A stretch of DNA of 64,000 nt from Manis javanica. Lineage: Eukaryota; Chordata; Mammalia; Pholidota; Manidae. The DNA lies in the NCBI RefSeq assembly GCF_040802235.1, contig NC_133161.1, positions 145,319,121-145,383,120 of the forward strand, in the 5' to 3' direction. Every line of letters begins with the position of its first letter. Position 1 is the stretch's first letter. Of this stretch, positions 1 to 11,226 are shown piece by piece. The notes beneath the pieces were generated by a model that had not been told where the DNA came from, did no database searches, and was given only the letters and a program-made list of their open reading frames with translations. The position numbers were made by a program, and so were the translations under genes.

Positions 1-267
1 CATCAGAGAGGTGCTATGGATGAACCAGAAGTAATCCTCAGCGTTGGGATGGGTCAGATTCTTATTAGAGTTGTGAGCTCAGTCTTGGAGCTACTCCTTC
101 AAACAGGAATGTGAGCAGACTAGACTGACAGGAGAGGAGCAAGAAAAATGATTCAAAGCAGGCGGAGGAAAGGGCAGCGGAATCGATGACTCGTTGCTGT
201 GTCTGTGATAGGAAAGGTTGAGAGGGTAAGTAATACTGAAGAGGGGGCGGTACTAATGCTGAAGCTA

Positions 268-460
268 TCTGCATGCATTGAGCACCTACTCTGGGTTAAG
301 TGGGCTTCTCAGGGTACACGTCTTATCTCACTGATTCCTCACAGTGATCTTCTAAGGAAAGTGCACTCATTATCATTTCCACCCCGCTGAGGAACTGAAG
401 AAGTAAAATTTGCTAAGACCACAAAGCCAGCAAGTGATGGGGCTGGGATTTACATCCTGC
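268..460 (-). repeat. MIR SINE, antisense
   Basis: The plus strand reads cattgagcacctact, then ttatctcactgattcctcaca, then agcaagtgatggggctgggat. This is the reverse complement of the MIR consensus with its core domain. It is strongly diverged. Confidence 0.65.
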
Positions 461-770
461 CCCTACCGGAGGGGAGGGACTGCTGGTTTTCAGAGTGGCA
501 TGTGGGTTTTCTCTCCTCTGAAACCTCACTGCTCTGGTTGCCTCTGGTTTTCTAGAAGAATCATGGCTTATTGCAGTGGAGAAGGAAGCAGGAAAGACAA
601 AGTGTTGGTGACTTTCCTTTAAAATGGCTCCGTAGTGGAAGATGAATTTCTAGTCACTGCTCTCTGACAGCAGAGGGGATTGGCCAAAGCGCCAGCTCTT
701 TTGGGGGGATGGAATGTCAGAGTTGGCTAAATGAGGTGGTTTATGAAAAGGATTGGTCTCTAGAGAGTTT

Positions 771-1180
771 AAAAAATGATCCGTTTAACTAACCTATGTT
801 TTCTACCTTTATCTTGCATCTACCTACCACTTCAGCATTTTATTAAAAAAAATATAATAATAAAGGGAGAAATGTGGGATTCACATATAAATCAAGTATA
901 AAAATCAAACGAATATTCATAATTGACCTGATTGTCTATAGTTCATAATGAGTGATCAAAACCGAAAGTTTCTGTGATGACTGCCCTTGGACTGTTCACC
1001 GTGTAAGAACTTGTTCATTATGCTTCAGAAGATTGGAGACTGATGAGAATTAGGCTGGGGGTGGATTAATGATTGTGCATTGAGCATTGACTCCCCTATA
1101 CAGAATTTTATTGTTGTTAACAACCATTTGATCAATAAATATGAGAGATGCCCTCTCAAAAAAAAAAAATGATCCATTTA
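771..1180 (+). mobile_element. 5'-truncated L1 3' end with target-site duplication
   Basis: A roughly 375-base L1 3'UTR fragment ends in ATGAGAGATGCCCTCTC followed by poly(A). It is flanked by a 17-base direct repeat (771-787 and 1164-1180, one mismatch) beginning AAAAAATGATCC, next to a TTTAAAA endonuclease-type site. It is sense to MPZL3. The near-identical duplication and intact A-tail mark it as the youngest insertion I can see here. Confidence 0.85.
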
Positions 1181-1803
1181 CATTTTGGAATGCATTAAAT
1201 TGTTCTGTTTTCCTCCCCATTTTAGTGGATGTGCGATTCATTAACCAGCTTTACTAAAGGAAAAAATACAATGAAACTAGATAGAACCTTGGGAAACTTT
1301 TCAAAAATTCTTTGAAAAAAATTCCCCATCCTTATTTCCTGCTCCCATTTTGCTGCTGGTTGAGGCAGTGGTAGCTCCAGCTTACAACTGTGCTGTACTT
1401 GGGGTGTGTCCCTTGGACCACAAGAGCCGCTACCTTCCCGGGGTACGTGTGTGACATGAGTGTATGGCATTGCCTTTCAGCCGGCTCTGGGCAGACCCAC
1501 TTGTTTGTACTTAATTTAACCACAGCTCTGTATTTGGAAAAACGCTGGTATAATCAGATTTTAAATTTTGACCCGGGCATCCATGCTGTGATTTAATATT
1601 GTGAAATGACAAAAATACTGCCTTTGACTAATGCAGATATCCACTCCTTGTCCTGTTGGGCCTGCCTGGGAAGACATTATTGCTGTGTTTGTTTTTCATG
1701 AGAGCCTTAAAAATGATCAATAGTGTCTCTATATTATTCACTCACCATCTGTATATTCTGCCCAAGTGAATACATTTGAAATGTCTGGGCTTGCTTTGTT
1801 TAG

Positions 1804-1970
1804 GTGTTCACATGGTCCTCTCCTTGGAGATTAAAGCAGATGCTCATGTCTGGGGTTATGTTGGAGAAAAGATCAAGTTGAAATGCACCTTCAAGTCAAC
1901 TTTCTCTGTCACTGATAAACTCACCATAGACTGGACCTACCGCCCTCCTAGGAGCAGCCGCACAGAATCA
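1804..1970 (+). CDS. MPZL3: MPZL3 exon 2 (first half of Ig domain)
   Basis: Acceptor tttgtttag before 1804 and donor gtaagc at 1971. It is 167 bases, entering in phase 1 and leaving in phase 0. It encodes GVHMVLSLEI, the end of the signal peptide, through IDWTYRPPRSSRTES, including the first Ig cysteine. An (AT)n tract begins six bases into the downstream intron. Confidence 0.95.
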
Positions 1971-4900
1971 GTAAGCATATATATATATATATATACACTC
2001 TTATGGAAATTTGAGTCTTGTGTGGTCAACAGCTCTGGAATCCTTTTACTCCAAGTCCCAGGCACGCTTTAGACCCTCCCAGCTTGGGACAGAAGATGAG
2101 CTTCCACTGTGTGTGCCAGTGATTTGGTCACAGGGTCTGTTTATTCTTCTATGTAAATCTTGTAAGTAGGAAAAAAACCTGTCAGAAACGCAGAGGAAAT
2201 GTGTTTTGCTTTTGTTTCCCCTTTGTTGTTGTTGATTGGCATGGTTTCATAGCTTTGTTTTTAGATTTGTTGTATTGAAAAGGTACCTCCAGGACTGTTG
2301 GATAGAAAAATTCTATAGGCCCCAACATAAATATCGTGTTAAAAGCCGCTCATTTCCTCTTGTTTGAAGTTGTCTCAGTGGGTGTATCTGTTTGTATATC
2401 GTACTCTGCAGTTTGTCTTGGCATCTTCTCCCTCCAGTGTATAAATGTCTGCCTTGATTTATATGGCTCCCTTTGAAGGAAATGGTGGCACCTTGTGTTG
2501 ATAACAGATGCTGTTGGTGACAGATGGCCTTGCAATATTAGAAGCAATATACTTTAGGCACACATATAAAACACATTTATGGCTCAGATCCCATTGTGGA
2601 TGTCTAATTGAAGATTGCAATGCTATAGAGAACCTGTCTTCATGCTCCCAGCAGTATCCTTGGGTCAGAATAGATGCTATCAAGAAGCTGAATGGCATAG
2701 CTGTATGCAAAGATTGTACTTTTAAAAGTATCCTTGATTGTTTATCCTTCCATGGAAAACCTTGTCTTTGATTTTAATGTATTAAGTTCTGGATTTTGTT
2801 ATACGAGCCATTGTTGATTGCTACGTAGCTTGGAGCAAAGTAGGTGGCTTCAGTGAATGAAGCCGGGCTTCTTTTTTCTTCCTTTCATGGTCCCTTTTTC
2901 GCTAGACTTAAAGTAGTTCACTTGATGTTGAGTGGCCAGGAAGCCGTGGCTGGCCTGATTTGGCTCTACCTGCTGGGCCAAAAGTAGGACAGAGCGAGCA
3001 GTGGGGATCGTCTCTGTCAGAAACCTGAACTGCAAACCGCGATGGTCCTGCGGTGCTGTCCTCTGTGAGGCCGACAGAGAGTCGGCAGGTTCACCCAGGC
3101 TGGAGCTGGTGGGCCTTTGAAGTCACATAACAAGATGTCACAGTGACGTGGTCTCTCAGGATTCCATCAGACTAAGCAGCCAGGATTTGAGTATTACTCA
3201 CTTAACCTGGGACTTACAGGTTGGCTTAATCCTGAAGCTACACACACAGCAGGCCTTGTTTTGTCAGTAAGAAGTTTCCAACTCTTTCATACTGTTGCTG
3301 ATAATTAGCAGTAGGCATTCTTTACCTTCCTCTTTGGAATACTTATCGCACATATATTCCTAAAATCTGTATTTTCCTGATAATAAGGGTGAATGAAATA
3401 ACCACATTGTTTTTCTTGTGAAACCTTCATAAGAGTGTATATTGGTGATACCTTAATAAAAAAATATATTTTCCGCTACACTGAAAATTCCATAAAAGCA
3501 CATAGTACGTGTGCAGTAAATACTTGTTGAATAAATGCATGAACAGGTGAGCCAGTAAGTGATTCAGTCTCTTCTCTGGGAAGTTGCTGTTCAAAACTGG
3601 GCAATTCCATGGTTGTTTGTTAGTGCCTGGGTTCCTACAGGGGGAGTTCCCAGTAGGCAGAAAGAAAGAAAATGGAAGAGAGAGAGGTAGAGAGGTACAC
3701 AGATATAATTGAGTGTTTTTGATGATGTGTTTGATCACCAGTCTGAAATGGCATCATTTTAATTCAACATACATTCACTGAATTCATCTGGTTTGGGGTT
3801 TTTATTAATTGCCAACACAGAAAGCCTGAGAAAGGCTTGATTATATTATACCTTCCTGGTGATTTTGGGAATAAACAAAAGCCTCCCCTTTCCAGCTTAC
3901 TAGCTGTGTGCCTTTGAGTAACTCACTAAGTTTTTGTTCTTGGCCTTGTGTTTCCCTTTCTATACATTTGGAATAATTATACCTGCCCCGTGTGTAGCTC
4001 AGTGTTGTTATGGGGCCAAGTGAGTAAATGTGTAGAAATCATTTCCAGCCCACAGAGTACTATGCAAGTATTAGATGCTCCTTTGGAATACGCTTTCTCA
4101 ACTTCGGCACTGTTGATATTTTGAACTGGATAGTCCTTTGTCGTGGGGGACTGTCGTATGCACTGGAGGATTTTAGCAATGTCAGTAGCACTCTCCCTGA
4201 CTGTGCCAACCAAAAATATCTCCAGATATTGCCAAATGTTTCCTGGGGGTCAAAATTGCTCCTGCTTGAGAACTACTGCTTTAGAGCTTGAGGGAGAATT
4301 TAGAAAAGGTTCAAGAGTTAAGAATCCAGGATTCATCGATCTTTTTATTATAAGTTCACCTGTCTTTTAATCTACAGGATGGAGGTGAACAAAGCTAAAA
4401 AAAAGACCCCAAATTAGAAAACCAATTGTACATTGCATCTTATTTGGACCTGCTTAGCTTAAATTTTCATTGCACTCTTCTAATTAACTTCTTCCTCATT
4501 GTGTTGCCTTCTTAGATTTTTCATTATCAGTCTTTCCAGTACCCAACCACAGCAGGCACATTTCGGGATCGAATTTCCTGGGTTGGAGATGTGTATAAAG
4601 GGGATGCCTCCATAAGCATAAGCAACCCTACCATAAAGGACAATGGGACGTTCAGCTGTGCTGTGAAGAATCCTCCAGACGTGCACCATAATATTCCCTT
4701 GACAGAGCTGACGGTCACCGAAAGGGGTAAGTTCACAGCCACTAGCCTTCTTCTGCAGGGACTCTCTGGAGAGATCACTGGTAAGCAAAGCTACCTATCT
4801 TTGTAAACCAGTTGGTCTCTGGAACATTCTGCCATTCTGAATTGCCTATTAAGATGGATTTTTAATCTTTATTTTGCAAACTGAAGCTTTTCTTCAAATA

Positions 4901-7900
4901 TTGTCATAGTTCCTCCATTATCTTTTTTAAATTTTAACTTCAGGTGACCAAAGGTCTTGGGTAATGGGCAGCAAAACCCTGAATAAATGGAGGGTTGTTA
5001 TCTGTGTGCAGTAGTCTTTCTGGTTTCCCTAATATGTTCATATCCTCAGTCATGAGACAACGCTCTTGCCTGTGTCTTGAGAGGATGTCCCCTCTAATGG
5101 TGGGAGGCAGCACATTTCTTTTATGTTGCAAAGAGCAGCAGTTTTCTTGCAGTGTGAGACCAGAAGAAAGTAGGTTGAGGACTGGCCTTTTTTCCCCCTA
5201 CATTATTCCTGGTGACTATTGAGTGATCATTTTAGTCCTTAGTTGGATATGAACCAAAAACTTAAGAGATACACAAGGGCATTATGGTTCATTATAGATG
5301 CCTTATCGTTTCTCAAATCTGTCTGTCTCTCTTTCTCCCTCCCTCCCTTCCTCCCAACAATAACTCATAGGTTTCAAAGATTAGGCATATTTGCATTGCT
5401 GGCAGGAGTAGAAATTAGTATAGTTTTTCTGGAAGATATTTTGGTAGTATGAATCAGATACCTTAAGAGTATATGTCTTTTGATATAGTAATTTCATTTT
5501 AAAGCTTTATCATAAATAGAACTAAATATGGAGATTTATATACAAGGATGATCATCATAATATAACTTATGGATTCAAAGAATTGGAAACAATTTGAATG
5601 TCCAGCATCAGAAGACTGATTTAATGAATTATTCAGTATGGTAGAATAGACAGACAACCATTAAAAAAAAAGTCTGGAAGAAATTTTTAATAAAATGGAG
5701 AACATCATATATTAACTAAGAAAGGAGGTTAAAAATAGTGTATAATATAAGATCCATATTTCTAAAAACACCTGCCCTGCTCCCTATATGCAGGCCTGTA
5801 GCCACATACTCTAAGAAAGATCGAATGGGCAGATAGCCAGTGTGTTAATCCTAGGCAGTGGGATTATGGGTACATTTTTATTCTTCTTTCTACTTCTGTG
5901 TATTTTCTACCTTTTCTACAATGAGTTTATTCCTTTTGCAATGAGAAGAAATGCAAGAGCATTTGTAAAACCAAATGTAAAACCCGTCATGTCAAAGGTA
6001 ACACGTTCGTGCGTCCCTTTCTTTTACCTCCTCTTTCTCCCCCTCCAGGTTTTGGCACCCTGCTCTCCTCCGTGGCCCTTCTCTCCATCCTTGTCTTTAT
6101 TCCCTCAGCTGTGGTGGTTGCTCTGCTGCTGGTGAGGATGGGGAGGAAGTCTGTGGGGCTGAAGAAGAGGAGCAAGTCTGGCTACAAGAAGTCGTCTATT
6201 GAGGTCTCCGATGAGTAAGTGCGGCTGGAGCCTTGAGCAGGAGACTCATTTCCTCTTCAGAGCCCTGCTTTGTGGGTAGCGCCCAGACCGCTGCCTGCAC
6301 ACCCTTCTTTCTTCTGGGCCGAGTGATTCTGCTGAGGGGTCCCAGAAGGAAGGTTGAAAGTGAAACTTGTCGACATTAATTTGGAGAGGGAGATGGAGGG
6401 ATTGCTAGTAGGGTCCTCGTCTCCTGCTTTGGAAATCAGATTGTGCAGGGCTATGGTTCTGATAGAAGATTCTGAAGTGGAATTCTCATTCCTTCAAACT
6501 GAACAGGAAATTTCAGCAAGCCAGTTATTTCTCCCTTTTCCTTGTTCTGGCGCTGAGCTGATGTCTCCTGATAGAAAATGCCTGAGCAATGAGAGAGGCT
6601 CTAAGAATAGCTGTGAAGCACAGAAACAATTTACATAAGCAGGAGAGCTTGTCTTGGTTGGCAGCTGCTCTGAAGGGGCTGATTGGATTGTGGTTATCAA
6701 AGGCATTCATCAATCATCATCTTGCCAGTGAGCAGGCATGATCCAGTATTTTCCCTCAGAACAAATCTACTAAAAAAAAAAAAAAAGGTAACAAAAGTCT
6801 ACATAAAAACCCTGTTGATTCTCCATTGTTTATATCAAGAGTTTTTAACCTGGGGAGGAAAGTCTTACCTTGAGAGGGTCTAAAGCTTTCTGTGTGCACA
6901 CACACACACATCTGCATTTACTTAATGGGAGAGAGTGTACCCTTTGTAAGGAATCTGTGGCCCCCCCAAAAGGTAAAGAACTCTTGGTAGAGATACTAAA
7001 ATGTCTATTTCTGAGCATGGTCTGACAAGACCCCTCATGATCTAACCCTTAGTCACATTGTTTCTTGCCGTTTCTTCTCATTAGCTCCACATAGCAGCTG
7101 CAGAGAGCCTATTTCCTTCTTTAAGCGTGCAACATTCATTCAATCTTTTTCTCCCCCTGACATGTTCTTCTCTCACATGGAATTCCCTCCTTCCTCCCTT
7201 TTTTGCCTGGAAAACTCTCCCTTATCCTCCACGACCCGTCTGAAATGTTTCCTTGAGTTGCCCAGAGTCTCTGGGGAGTATTAGTCATCCTCCTCTTTGC
7301 TGGCACAGCAGTTTGACCTTAACTCTTAAAACATTTATCACATCGTATTGTAACATGCTTGTTGAGTTGTAACAGGTCTCTAACCCCTGGGATTGTGAGC
7401 TCTTCAAGGGACCATGTTTTATTTGTGTCTTTATCCCTAGCTCAGCACGATGCCTTAGAAATGGTTGGTGCTCAGGACATTTCTAAGTTAATTACTGTGA
7501 CTAGCTCCTATTTATTGAACATTTATCATGTGTCAGGACCGTGGTATGTGTTTTGCATGCTTGTATTTTTTTTTTTCAGTGAAGCATGTGTGTATTTTTT
7601 ATTTACTCCTAACCACTATCCTTTAAGCCCAGTTGTAATATCTTCATATTATAGATGAGGCAATGGGTTCCAGAGCTTAAGTAATTTGCCAAGTCACCCT
7701 ACTAGTGAGCGGTAGGACTGGAATTTAAAACCAGACCCATCTGACTTTAGTGCTGCGCTCTCAGCTGCACCACTGAACTGAAGACAGTGACTGTTCAGAT
7801 TCGCTTTGTCCTCTTTCTACAGCACTGACCAGGAGGAGGAGGGCGGCTGTGTGGCGAGGCTCTGTGTCCGTTGTGCCGAATGCCTGGTAAGCCCACGGTT

Positions 7901-10900
7901 TCTTCCATTCACCGCTCAGGTCTCAGTTCCTGCTCGCTAAGGGGAACCTTTGCCTCAGGGGATAGCAGGGCCACAGCACGCTGTGAGCCAGGGTCTTCCC
8001 CCAGAGCATTTGGGCCCAGGGGACCCTCCCAGTTCTAACCATTGTTTTGTTTTCTGTCTCATAGGCTTAGAGTGGGCTCCTTAGGCTAGGAAAGGGGACT
8101 GTGTAGAGCTGTCTGCCGACTAACAGAACTCCTGAAGCAGGAGTATCCTGTGCCTCTGAGGTCACAGGAGGAGACTGGCTGGCCCTTGAGCCCTGATGGA
8201 GCTTTCCTGCTGTGACTCGGTTCCAGGGAATCAGAGGGGCACGACCCTTTAGGTGATTGTGGCCTTATCAGTACAAAATACCCACATTGGAAGGCATGAG
8301 TTTTGATATAAATTTCAAAAGGCCGTCATCCGTCCCCCTTTGAGCAATTGCTGTGACTGGTAGGTGGCTGTGTCCGGTTCCCAGGAGGAGGAAAGACTCT
8401 CTGATGTGGTGCAGCTGGAAACAGGTCAAAAGCGACTTATGAGCTAATGTGAAGCACACCCTTCATGGCAGGGTTTAGACTTGAGACCTCTTGTGCTGAC
8501 CACCGAGCTTAGCACTTGGCTGGGTGACTGTAGCCTGGTCACTCATCGCGGTGCTCTCTGTCATCTCGTGTACTTGAGTATAGTGGGTAGGACGAGGTAA
8601 GGTTGATCGTGCCAATGGGGAGGATCTGATACCAACCCTTTGGGGTTTGAGTATTTTGACAATAAAAAGTAAGTTAATGTCCATATGATTATTACTCACA
8701 TTTCAGATATTAATTCATTCAACAGTTATTTTCTGAGCATCAGACACATGCCAGATACAATTCTAGGGACTTAGGAAACAGTAGTGAACAACACTGACAG
8801 AATTGTCTGCCTTCAAATAACTTAAACATCCTTCCCATACCTGGAAAACTCATCCTTGAAGACACAGCTAGAATGTCTCTTAAATTGGGGTACAACAACT
8901 GAATCTTTTAAAAGTAAGTAAAACATATAGTATAGGAGATGGTGCTTAATGTTATAGAGAAAAATAAAATAGGAAAGAGAGATAGGATGACCGGATAGGG
9001 GTTATGATATTAAGTAGGATGGCTGGGGATGCCCTCACTGACATGGTATTTGAGCAAACATCTGAAAGAAGTAGATAGCAAGCCATGTGGCTGTTGTGGA
9101 GGAGCAATCCAGGCAGAGGAAATGGTAGGCACCAGGACTGTGGGGAGGGGGCGTAAGGGGCATGTTCTGGGAATAGCAAGGAGGCCAGAGTGGCAGGAAC
9201 GAATTGAACAGCATTCACTGATATCATAGAGATGATGCCATGTCTTGCAGAACACCATAGATGACTGGAATGATCAGACATTTATTCTTAATGAAATGCA
9301 ATTCAATGGAGGTTTCTGGGAAGAGAAGGACTTTACTAGGATCATTTTGGCTGTTGTGTTAAGAACAGGTGGTAAGGGGCTGTGATAGAGTCTGAGAGTC
9401 CAATTAGGAGACTTTAGTGGTAATGGAGGTGAGCGAAGATGTTGTTGGTTTGAGCTGGGGTGATAGTGGCAGACGTGGTGAGATGGTGCGAAGATAAGCC
9501 CGAGGATTTATGGGTAGGGTTCATGTATATGTGAAAGAGTGAGAGGAGTCAGGGATAATTCCAGGGTTTTTGCTTGACATGAGCAACTGGTAGAGTTGCC
9601 ATTTTCTAATTTGTGCAAGGTTTTAGGAGGAAGATCAGGAGCTGAATTTGGATATTTTAAGTTTGTAATCCTTATCACACATCCAAGTGGAGATGCGGTG
9701 GAGGCAGTTGGCTATAAGACGTGACACCAGAAGAGGGGTCTAGACTGGAGATAGAAATTTAGGAGTCGTTAGCAGGGAGAGCCTGGTAGAGAGAAGCAGG
9801 GAGAGCGTATCCCCAGGAGTGTGCTGTTGGAGATGTTTCCATCAAGGAAGTACGTGAAGATAGAGGAGAGGTCAAAGGACTGAGCCCTGGAGCTCTCCAA
9901 GGTGGACGGATTGGAAAGCCGAAGAGGAATGAGGGGCTGAGAGGGATGTCCAGTGCGGCAGAAAACCAGGAGCGTTTAATATCCTGGGAGCCAAGTAAAG
10001 AAAGTGTTGCATGGAAAAGAAAGTGATTAACTCTGTCGATTGCTGCTGAGCCCAGTCAAGTGAAGTGAGAACTGAGAATCGATTGTTGGATGATCTGGTG
10101 ACGTGGAGGTCACTGGGCATCTTAACAAAATCAGCTTCAGCAGAGGGGCGGGAAGGAAAGCTTGCTGGGGATAAGGTGAAGGAAGAATACAGGGAGATGT
10201 GTCCGGGTATGGGTGTAAACAGCTCTTTCAAGGAGTTTGCCTGCAGAGATGCAGAGAAATAGGGCAAGAGGTAGAGCGAGGCGGGTGTCAGGAGTTGCTT
10301 TTCTTTTGAAGGTGGGAGCAGTCAGCGCATTTGTATGCTGGTGGGAATGATCCAGTATGAAAGGCCGGCTGGTACTGCAGGAGAGAGAGGGGAGGGTTGC
10401 TGGAGCGCGAGTGGAGACGCTGACCTTAGATAGACGTGGGGAGACTATCCCTAAGAGTAGAGAAGGCCAGGTGGATGGGCTCTGATGCAGGTGAGCGGGC
10501 AAAGAGGGCGAGGAGAGCTTGTGCAAGTTCCCTGCTGTTCTTTTCCCAGCGGTGGGAAAAAGCATGGTCATCAGCTGAGGGTGAAGTGAGGAGAGAGTGC
10601 TGGAGATCCGAGGGAAGAGGGGAAGGTATGAAATAGTCATCTGGGAGAACAGGAGAGCGAATGGACCAGAGACAGGTGGTGTGCCAGGTGGTACCCATGG
10701 CCCACTTGAGGTTAGAAGTAATAAATGCAGGTATGAGTAATAGAAATGAATAAGAATAATGGTAATAGTAACAAATCTTGAATGGGTGCTTACAAAATTC
10801 CAGGCACAGTGCTAAGTGGTCTACACACATGGTCTCATTCATTGCTCAGAGCCACTCTGTGAGGTATCAGTATTTTTATTATTCCTGCTCTACAGAGAAG

Positions 10901-11226
10901 GAAGCTGAGGCTTAGAGGAGCTAAATAACTTTACTCAAGGTCACACAACCAGCCCGATGTGCAGCTGGGATTGGAACTCAGAGCAAGACTGACTCTGGGC
11001 CCGAACTCCTAGCCACAACCCTGTACCTTCTGCTGTGGACAGGCACCTTTTCATGTGTGTTTTAAAAAGTATTCACCAAGGAAAATGAAACCCTTAGAGT
11101 TTCAAAACAGAAGTTAGCCCAGCAGCCTCTAGTTCCACTGAATTCTGAGTGGCATTGTACTTTATACATACACCACAGCTCCTGCTCTTTCTCTTCCAGG
11201 ATTCAGACTATGAAGAGATGTACTGA
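1804..11226 (+). CDS. MPZL3: MPZL3 (myelin protein zero-like 3), exons 2-6, 5'-partial
   Basis: Exons at 1804-1970, 4516-4726, 6049-6214, 7823-7886 and 11200-11226 join in frame with AG/GT borders. They give 211 residues counting the split first Gly, the same number that follows exon 1 in human MPZL3 (235 aa). Order: end of the signal peptide, one V-type Ig domain (cysteines in LKCTF and FSCAV, Trp in IDWTY), a membrane segment (SSVALLSILVFIPSAVVVAL), then a basic, Ser/Tyr-rich cytoplasmic tail ending DSDYEEMY. The family is P0-like. From the literature, MPZL3 acts in epidermal and sebaceous differentiation and lipid metabolism, and a mouse Ig-domain missense allele causes the rough-coat phenotype. 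Exon 1 with the start codon lies left of the window. JAML follows in tandem. No disruption is seen. Confidence 0.96.
1971..3469 (+). other. MPZL3: MPZL3 intron 2, repeat-poor part
   Basis: Begins with the exon 2 donor and an (AT)n tract at 1977-1995. Beyond that I see only unique noncoding sequence; short open frames have no family resemblance. Confidence 0.7.
1977..1995 (+). repeat. (AT)n microsatellite at the exon 2 donor
   Basis: Nineteen bases of alternating A and T directly follow gtaagc of the MPZL3 exon 2 donor. Confidence 0.95.
3470..3545 (+). repeat. L2 LINE 3' tail
   Basis: The segment gtgtgcagtaaatacttgttg followed by aataaatgcatgaa resembles the L2 terminal motif (TGCTCAATAAATRTTTGTTGAATGAATGAA in the family). 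Short and diverged. Confidence 0.5.
3888..4080 (+). repeat. MIR SINE, sense
   Basis: Reads agcttactagctgtgtgcct, ttgagtaactcactaag, then gcccacagagtactatgcaag, the sense order of MIR. It abuts the MER20 element. Confidence 0.6.
4085..4287 (-). mobile_element. MER20 (hAT-Charlie nonautonomous DNA transposon)
   Basis: The segment tttctcaacttcggcactgt, then aaaaatatctccagatattg, then cttgagaactactgcttta matches the reverse complement of MER20, including both inverted termini. It is about 200 bases, near full length, with old divergence. Confidence 0.8.
4516..4726 (+). CDS. MPZL3: MPZL3 exon 3 (second half of Ig domain)
   Basis: Acceptor cttcttag before 4516 and donor gtaagt at 4727. It is 211 bases, phase 0 to phase 1. 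It encodes IFHYQSFQYPTTAG through ELTVTERG, including the V-set DNGTFSCAV motif with the second disulfide cysteine and an N-glycosylation sequon (NGT). The FRDRISWVG stretch is identical to human apart from the following residue. Confidence 0.95.
5375..5990 (+). repeat. old L1 (L1M-type) 3' fragment
   Basis: Contains the L1 3' hallmarks ggaaacaatttgaatgtcca and catcagaagactgattta, a later aatcctaggcagtgggatta and ttctacaatgagtttattcc, in order. Diverged and partial, with no intact frame. Confidence 0.7.
6049..6214 (+). CDS. MPZL3: MPZL3 exon 4 (transmembrane segment)
   Basis: Pyrimidine-rich acceptor ending ccctccag before 6049 and donor gtaagt at 6215. It encodes GFGTLLSSVALLSILVFIPS and onward through the hydrophobic membrane span, then the basic stop-transfer stretch RMGRKSVGLKKRSKSGYKK and SSIEVSDD. 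The exon enters in phase 1 and leaves in phase 2. Confidence 0.94.
7000..7475 (+). repeat. L2 LINE 3' end, sense
   Basis: Reads acccctcatgatctaacc, tggaattccctccttcc, ttgtgagctcttcaaggga, then tctttatccctagctcagca: the C-terminal coding region and 3'UTR of L2 in order. No intact frame. Confidence 0.7.
7500..7785 (-). repeat. MIR SINE, antisense, with a T-run inside
   Basis: The plus strand runs tatttattgaacatttatc, attatagatgaggcaatggg, taagtaatttgccaagtcac, then aatttaaaaccagacccat: an antisense MIR. A T-run (about 7567-7577) and extra sequence lie in its middle. Confidence 0.65.
7823..7886 (+). CDS. MPZL3: MPZL3 exon 5 (cytoplasmic tail)
   Basis: Acceptor ttctacag before 7823 and donor gtaagc at 7887. 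The 64 bases encode TDQEEEGGCVARLCVRCAEC and L. The cysteine-rich CVARLCVRCAEC run follows an acidic patch and is close to human MPZL3. Confidence 0.93.
8697..10650 (-). mobile_element. L2 LINE, antisense, about 1.95 kb
   Basis: On the minus strand the element runs from reverse-transcriptase remnants (KLLERAVYTHTR near 10230; DFVKMPSDLHVTRSSNNRFS and a LGELQGSVL end near 9880) to the L2 C-terminal region (HSGLLAIPRTCPLRPLP and FRCLLKYHVSEGIPSHPT near 9010-9260). It ends in the L2 3'UTR at the ttcattcaaca terminus near 8707. The frame is degenerate. It lies in MPZL3 intron 5 and is one of the longest L2 copies in the window. Confidence 0.85.
10770..11045 (-). repeat. MIR SINE, antisense, near full length
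   Basis: The plus strand contains ccaggcacagtgctaagtgg, tattattcctgctctacaga, gaagctgaggcttagagg, aaggtcacacaacc, in antisense MIR order. It ends about 155 bases before MPZL3 exon 6. Confidence 0.8.
11200..11226 (+). CDS. MPZL3: MPZL3 exon 6 coding part (C-terminus)
   Basis: Acceptor ctcttccag before 11200. It encodes DSDYEEMY and the TGA stop at 11224-11226. Human ends DSDYEETY, so here the last tyrosine motif reads YEEM, a YxxM pattern. The exon continues as a long 3'UTR. Confidence 0.93.
   Translation, partial: DSDYEEMY

Larger units (their letters stand above)
1..1803 (+). other. MPZL3: MPZL3 intron 1, 3' portion
   Basis: Noncoding. It holds an antisense MIR (268-460) and a recent L1 3' end with target-site duplication (771-1180). 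The remainder is unique AT-rich sequence with no recognisable exon. Confidence 0.8.

Noticed and set aside
10137-10640. 167-codon minus-strand open frame that might be a gene
   Set aside because: Explained as part of the degenerate antisense L2 LINE.
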